Origin: JBNFVY01 sp049943335
GTDB lineage: Bacteria; Pseudomonadota; Alphaproteobacteria; Rhodobacterales; Rhodobacteraceae
Direction: 5' to 3'
Assembly: GCF_049943335.1 (NCBI RefSeq)
Contig: NZ_JBNFVY010000001.1
Location: 434,001-498,000 of the forward strand
DNA length: 64,000 nucleotides
Shown: in pieces, positions 60,129 to 64,000 of the stretch
Position numbering within the stretch: position 1 is the stretch's first letter
Layout: every line of letters begins with the position of its first letter
Translations under genes and position numbers: made by a program
Notes under the pieces: generated by a model
What the model was told of the DNA's origin: nothing
What the model saw: only the letters and a program-made list of their open reading frames with translations
Databases searched by the model: none

Positions 60129-61994
60129 ATGCCAGACGACTCATCCACAGAGAACCTGCGGGGCCATGCCCGAATCGCGGCCTATCTGAATCAGATCGAC
60201 AATTCCCCCGGTGTGTACCGGATGCTCGATGACAAGGGCGCGGTCTTGTATGTGGGCAAAGCGCGGGCGCTGAAGAAACGCGTGTCCAACTATGCCAACC
60301 CGGCCGGGCATTCGCCGCGCATATCGCGGATGATTTCCGAAACAGCGTCGATGATGTTCCTGACCACGCAGACGGAAACCGAAGCGCTGCTGCTGGAACA
60401 GAACCTGATCAAGCAACTCAAGCCGCGCTACAATGTTCTGCTGCGCGACGACAAGAGCTTTCCGAACATTCTGGTCACTGATCACGATTATCCGCAGATC
60501 AAGAAACATCGCGGCGCGAAAAAGGCCAAGGGGTCCTACTACGGTCCGTTCGCCAGCGCGGGGGCGGTGAACAGGACATTGAACCAGTTGCAAAAGGTAT
60601 TCTTGCTGCGCAACTGCACCGACGCGATGTTCGAAAGCCGCACGCGTCCCTGCCTGCTCTATCAGATCAAACGGTGCAGCGCGCCCTGCGTGGGCAAGAT
60701 ATCCGAAGATGATTATGCGGCACTGGTGGGCGATGCGGAACGGTTTTTGCAGGGCAAGTCGACAAAGGTGCAGGAACAGCTTGCGCGCCAGATGGACGAG
60801 GCCGCCGAGGCAATGGAATTCGAACGCGCTGCTGTTCTGCGCGATCGCATTCGCGCCTTGACGCAGGTTCAGCAAGGGCAGGGCATTAACCCGCGGACTG
60901 TGTCCGAGGCGGATGTAATTGCCCTGCATCTAGAGGGTGGGCAGGCCTGTGTGCAGGTCTTTTTCATCCGTGCGAACCAGAACTGGGGGAATCGTGATTT
61001 CTACCCGCGCACCGGGTCGGGCGCAGAAGGCCCCGAGGTTCTGCAAGCTTTCATCACCCAGTTTTACGACGGCAAGGAACCGCCGCGGCAGATTCTGCTC
61101 AGCCATCCGCTTGAAGACCCGGACCTTGTGGCACAGGCGCTATGCGAAAAGGTCGGGCGCAAAGTGGATATCTTGGTGCCACAGCGCGGCGAAAAGGCCG
61201 AACTGGTCGATGGTGCCTTGCGCAACGCGCGCGAAAGCCTGACCCGCCGGATGAGCGAGAGCGCCGCCCAGAGCAAGCTGCTGGCGGGCCTGGCCGAGGC
61301 GTTCGATCTGGACGCGCCGCCGCGGCGAATCGAGGTGTACGACAACAGTCATATTCAGGGCGCACATGCCGTTGGCGCGATGATCGTGGCCGGGCCGGAC
61401 GGGTTCATCAAAAGCCAGTACCGCAAGTTCAACATCAGGGGCGATGATCTGACCCCCGGCGACGATTTCGGCATGATGAAAGAAGTGCTGACCCGCCGTT
61501 TCACCCGTCTGCTCAAGGAAGACCCGGATCGCCAGAGCGAAGCCTGGCCCGATCTTTTGTTGATCGACGGCGGGGCCGGACAGGTCAGCGCCGTGGCCGA
61601 GATCATGGAAGATTTGGGTGTCGAAGATATCGCTATGGTGGGTGTCGCAAAGGGGATCGACCGGGATGCCGGCAAAGAAGAATTCCACCGCGTAGGCCAG
61701 CGCCCGTTTGCTCTGCCGCGCACGGATCCGGTGCTGTATTTCGTGCAGCGCCTGCGCGACGAGGCGCACCGTTTCGCCATCGGCACACACCGCGCCAAGC
61801 GCGCCAAGGCCATCTCGGCCACGCCGCTGGACGATGTCCCAGGCGTCGGCGCGACGCGCAAGCGCGCCCTGCTGGCCCATTTCGGCAGTGCCAAGGCGGT
61901 CAGCCGTGCCGGGTTGGCGGACCTCAAGGCGGTGGACGGCATTTCCGACAAGGTTGCCGAAACGGTCTATGACTTTTTCCACGAAAAAGGCTGA
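60129..61994 (+). CDS. uvrC: UvrABC excinuclease subunit C
   Basis: Makes both incisions around DNA lesions in nucleotide excision repair. 621 residues. The GIY-YIG nuclease is at about 25-105 ([20 protein letters not shown]). A cysteine cluster follows ([21 protein letters not shown]). The UVR motif that binds UvrB is at about 215-250. The RNase H-like nuclease is at about 385-540 ([35 protein letters not shown]). Paired helix-hairpin-helix motifs close the protein ([19 protein letters not shown]). No residue losses are seen. It is followed by pgsA, moaD and moaE with short or overlapping junctions. Confidence 0.97.
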   Translation: MPDDSSTENLRGHARIAAYLNQIDNSPGVYRMLDDKGAVLYVGKARALKKRVSNYANPAGHSPRISRMISETASMMFLTTQTETEALLLEQNLIKQLKPRYNVLLRDDKSFPNILVTDHDYPQIKKHRGAKKAKGSYYGPFASAGAVNRTLNQLQKVFLLRNCTDAMFESRTRPCLLYQIKRCSAPCVGKISEDDYAALVGDAERFLQGKSTKVQEQLARQMDEAAEAMEFERAAVLRDRIRALTQVQQGQGINPRTVSEADVIALHLEGGQACVQVFFIRANQNWGNRDFYPRTGSGAEGPEVLQAFITQFYDGKEPPRQILLSHPLEDPDLVAQALCEKVGRKVDILVPQRGEKAELVDGALRNARESLTRRMSESAAQSKLLAGLAEAFDLDAPPRRIEVYDNSHIQGAHAVGAMIVAGPDGFIKSQYRKFNIRGDDLTPGDDFGMMKEVLTRRFTRLLKEDPDRQSEAWPDLLLIDGGAGQVSAVAEIMEDLGVEDIAMVGVAKGIDRDAGKEEFHRVGQRPFALPRTDPVLYFVQRLRDEAHRFAIGTHRAKRAKAISATPLDDVPGVGATRKRALLAHFGSAKAVSRAGLADLKAVDGISDKVAETVYDFFHEKG

Positions 61995-62039
61995 GCCGCG
62001 CCGCTTTCCCCCACCCCGCATTCGCGCTACACCAGTGTC

Positions 62040-62711
62040 ATGATCCTGAACCTTCCAAACATCCTGACGATATTCCGTATGGTCGCCGCGCCGGGGATCG
62101 CGCTCGTATTTCTGTTCCTTGCACGGCCCTATGCTGACTGGGCGGCGCTGCTGCTGTTCGCCGGAGCTTCGGTCACCGATTGGGTCGATGGGTATCTGGC
62201 ACGCAAGTGGGAACAGACAAGCCGGTTTGGCACAATGCTGGACCCCATCGCCGACAAGGCCATCGTGGTCATCGCCCTGGCAACATTGTGCGCCCTGTTC
62301 GGCATGACGTTCTGGGTGGTGTTCCCGGCCACGTTCATCCTGCTGCGCGAAGTGTTCGTTTCCGGCCTGCGTGAATTTCTGGGAACCACGGCCGGGCTGC
62401 TCAAGGTCACCAAGCTGGCCAAATGGAAGACGACTGCGCAGATGGTCGCAATCGTGGTTTTGATCGTCTACGGCGTGTTTTCGCATTATGTTGGCATGGG
62501 CACGTTCGGCATGGACGGGGCGATGGTCGACGATATTTTGGCAGGCCGCGTAGAAGACACCAGCGGACTTGGCTGGAAATTCCGCGGAATGGTTGCCAGC
62601 TATTGGGGCGGCATCGCGCTGCTATGGGTCGCGGCGGCGCTGACAGTGATCACGGGGGCAGACTATCTGCGCAAGGCCATGCCGTTCCTGAGGGAGGACG
62701 CCCATGATTGA
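62040..62711 (+). CDS. pgsA: CDP-diacylglycerol-glycerol-3-phosphate 3-phosphatidyltransferase
   Basis: 223-residue membrane enzyme that makes phosphatidylglycerophosphate, the precursor of phosphatidylglycerol and cardiolipin. Opening NLPNILTIFRMVAAPGIALV. The CDP-alcohol phosphotransferase motif D-G-x2-A-R-x8-G-x3-D-x3-D is complete in DWVDGYLARKWEQTSRFGTM followed by LDPIADK. Four to five hydrophobic segments follow. An insertion near 160-185 (GMDGAMVDDILAGRVEDTSG) makes it longer than the E. coli enzyme. Its stop overlaps moaD by eight bases. Confidence 0.95.
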   Translation: MILNLPNILTIFRMVAAPGIALVFLFLARPYADWAALLLFAGASVTDWVDGYLARKWEQTSRFGTMLDPIADKAIVVIALATLCALFGMTFWVVFPATFILLREVFVSGLREFLGTTAGLLKVTKLAKWKTTAQMVAIVVLIVYGVFSHYVGMGTFGMDGAMVDDILAGRVEDTSGLGWKFRGMVASYWGGIALLWVAAALTVITGADYLRKAMPFLREDAHD

Positions 62712-62952
62712 TGTGCTCTATTTCGCCTGGGTTCGCGAACGGATCGGTGCGCCGCGCGATCAGATCGAAACCAGCGCGCGCACGGTAACCGACCTGGTGA
62801 ACGAATTGCGGGCGCGTGAGCCCCGGTATGCGGCGGCTTTTGCCGATCTGGATGCGCTGCGCGTGGCACTGGACCAAGAGCTGTCGGAATTCGACGCGCC
62901 CCTGGATGGGGTGCGCGAAGTGGCGTTTTTCCCCCCGATGACGGGTGGCTGA
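62704..62952 (+). CDS. moaD: Molybdopterin synthase small subunit MoaD
   Basis: 82-residue ubiquitin-fold sulfur carrier. It opens with MIDVLYFAWVRERIGAPRD and ends in the required double glycine (FFPPMTGG) that is thiocarboxylated and donates sulfur to precursor Z. The ATG lies inside the end of pgsA, eight bases before its stop, so the genes are coupled. moaE follows directly. Length and C-terminus are exact for the family. Confidence 0.95.
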   Translation: MIDVLYFAWVRERIGAPRDQIETSARTVTDLVNELRAREPRYAAAFADLDALRVALDQELSEFDAPLDGVREVAFFPPMTGG

Positions 62953-62953
62953 A

Positions 62954-63394
62954 ATGCACATTGTCGTCAGCGATGCGCGTTTTGATGCCGGGGCGGAACT
63001 GGACAAATTCACGTCCCGGGCCAAGGGCGCGGGCGGGATTGTCAGTTTTACGGGCCTGGTCCGCGACGAGGGTGGAACGCTGGCGCAGATGCAGATCGAA
63101 CACTACCCCGGCATGACCGAACGCGCGATTCGCGGCATGGCGCAAACAGCGTCCAGCCGGTGGGATTTGACCGACGTTCTGGTGATCCACCGCTACGGCG
63201 ATCTGGTTCCGGGCGAGCAAATCATGATGGTCGCCACCGCGGCGCGCCACCGCCGCAACGCCTTCGAAGCGGCGGAATACCTGATGGATTATCTGAAATC
63301 CCGCGCTCCGTTCTGGAAAAAGGAACTGGGCGCGAATGGTGCGGACTGGGTTGCGGCGACTGACGCGGACGAAGACGCCCTTTCGCGCTGGTAA
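62954..63394 (+). CDS. moaE: Molybdopterin synthase large subunit MoaE
   Basis: 146 residues from ATG 62954 (an in-frame GTG at 62945 would add three residues and overlap moaD). With MoaD it converts precursor Z to molybdopterin. Recognised from GGIVSFTGLVRDEGG, MQIEHYPGMTERAI, VLVIHRYGDLVPGEQIMMVA, and RRNAFEAAEYLMDYLKSRAP followed by FWKKE, the active-site lysine region. MoaD and MoaE form one heterotetramer, and the adjacent genes ensure equal supply. It implies that molybdoenzymes exist elsewhere in the genome. Confidence 0.95.
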   Translation: MHIVVSDARFDAGAELDKFTSRAKGAGGIVSFTGLVRDEGGTLAQMQIEHYPGMTERAIRGMAQTASSRWDLTDVLVIHRYGDLVPGEQIMMVATAARHRRNAFEAAEYLMDYLKSRAPFWKKELGANGADWVAATDADEDALSRW

Positions 63395-63397
63395 AGG

Positions 63398-63724
63398 TTA
63401 GCCTGTCTTGCTGCGTTCGATGTAGGCGCGCAGTTCCTCGGTCTCGTGACGTGCTTCGCGCAAACCTTCCATCGCGGCCCTCAATTCGGCCTCGGTCTGG
63501 TTTTGCTGGTTCGTCAATTCCGCTTCACGCTGCTGATAATAGGATACCGCCTCGTCGCGCTGTTGCTCGGCCTCGTGCAATTGCTGGGCCATATGGTCGA
63601 TCTCATTCATTTCGCCATTGCCAACCCGGCTGAAACGGCCAAGCAGCCAGTGGGCGAACCAGCCGGCCAAGAACGCGATGAACAGGATGATGGCGGTGGT
63701 CAGGATGAACTCGGTCCTATTCAT
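63398..63724 (-). CDS. Membrane-anchored coiled-coil protein beside an OmpA gene
   Basis: 108 residues. One N-terminal membrane helix at about 8-28 (LTTAIILFIAFLAGWFAHWL). A long charged coiled-coil follows at about 40-105, rich in Gln and Glu (MAQQLHEAEQQRDEAVSYYQ, TEAELRAAMEGLREARHE). Topology would place the coil in the cytoplasm. I do not recognise a named family, though similar proteins follow OmpA-like genes in related bacteria. Its start overlaps the stop of the OmpA-family gene by eight bases, so the two are translationally coupled. Confidence 0.75.
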   Translation of the reverse strand: MNRTEFILTTAIILFIAFLAGWFAHWLLGRFSRVGNGEMNEIDHMAQQLHEAEQQRDEAVSYYQQREAELTNQQNQTEAELRAAMEGLREARHETEELRAYIERSKTG

Positions 63725-64000
63725 CAGTGTCCTCGCTTGTGGTTTCGGTGGTTTCGGTTGGTTCGGCAGGCGTCTGGTCTGGCGTGTCGTCGGTTTCGAT
63801 CAGGGTGAATTCGATCCGTCGGTTCGCCTCGCGGCCGGCTTCGGTCTGGTTGTCGCCGATTGGCACGGTTTCGCCGTAGCCTTTGGACGTCAGCGACGAT
63901 GTCAGCACCCGGCGCGCTAGCAACCCGTTCAAAACCGCATTGGCCCGCGCCTGGCTGAGGTTCAGGTTCATCTCTTCGCGGCCCTGGCTGTCGGTGTGGC
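63717..64000 (-). CDS. OmpA-family protein, C-terminal part (cut by window end)
   Basis: Only the last 94 residues lie in the window, and the gene continues past 64000. The visible part is the peptidoglycan-binding OmpA domain: HTDSQGREEMNLNLSQARA with the Asp that contacts diaminopimelate, SLTSKGYGETVPIGDNQTEA, and GREANRRIEFTL with the conserved Arg pair. A low-complexity tail rich in Thr, Glu, Asp and Pro covers the last 25 residues. It should tether the outer membrane or a membrane complex to peptidoglycan. The N-terminal domain, and so the exact class, cannot be seen. Confidence 0.9.
   Translation of the reverse strand, partial: HTDSQGREEMNLNLSQARANAVLNGLLARRVLTSSLTSKGYGETVPIGDNQTEAGREANRRIEFTLIETDDTPDQTPAEPTETTETTSEDTDE

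Overview
The window is a gene-dense, GC-rich chromosomal segment from an alphaproteobacterium, most probably a marine Rhodobacterales (Roseobacter group). The evidence is the overall gene repertoire (an IalB-family protein, Hint-domain secreted proteins, a lanthanide-type XoxF methanol dehydrogenase locus, DnaE2), two CtrA-type TTAA-N7-TTAAC sites and an alphaproteobacterial LexA-type site. I see no insertion sequences, CRISPR arrays, prophage genes, rRNA or tRNA. All assignments come from reading the sequence; no database search was run.

Region by region. 0-7.3 kb: serB (cut by the window edge), a zinc-type asparaginase, an IalB-like exported protein, rlmN, an amidoligase/glutamine-amidotransferase pair with a small ribbon-helix-helix protein, a LOG-family nucleotide hydrolase and dapD. 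7.5-13.0 kb: small stress-type membrane proteins, a DUF389 protein, an ionotropic-glutamate-receptor-like channel and two Hint-domain proteins. 13.3-19.1 kb: dapE, a GNAT acetyltransferase, a DUF2064 glycosyltransferase-like protein, rnr and a lytic transglycosylase. 19.2-26.8 kb, minus strand: gpmI, an EnvC-like protein, ctpA, rppH and a shortened dnaE2. 27-37.7 kb: an ExoY-like sugar transferase, rlmH, rsfS, an MscS channel, leuCD, two exported or membrane proteins, leuB and a PPP-type phosphatase.

37.7-57.1 kb is the functional centrepiece: a lanthanide-dependent alcohol (methanol) oxidation island. It holds xoxF with the Asp-Tyr-Asp lanthanide signature; two c-type cytochromes, one PedF-like; an XoxJ-like binding protein; a two-component system with a FIST sensor protein; and an ABC/beta-propeller/small-exported-protein set resembling the lut (lanthanide utilisation and transport) cluster. 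It also contains a complete SsuABC/TauABC-like importer whose genes are split across the island, and a NosR-like membrane flavo-iron-sulfur protein paired with its likely flavin transferase ApbE. Methanol would be oxidised in the periplasm by XoxF, with electrons passing to the cytochromes. The Lut-like genes would manage the metal, and the kinase/regulator/FIST set would control expression.

57.1-64 kb: an S49 peptidase, a tiny zinc-ribbon membrane protein, a Ca/Na exchanger-family protein, an SDR reductase, an AT-rich gap with a perfect DnaA box, uvrC, pgsA, moaD, moaE, a coiled-coil membrane protein and the C-terminal part of an OmpA-family protein cut by the window edge.
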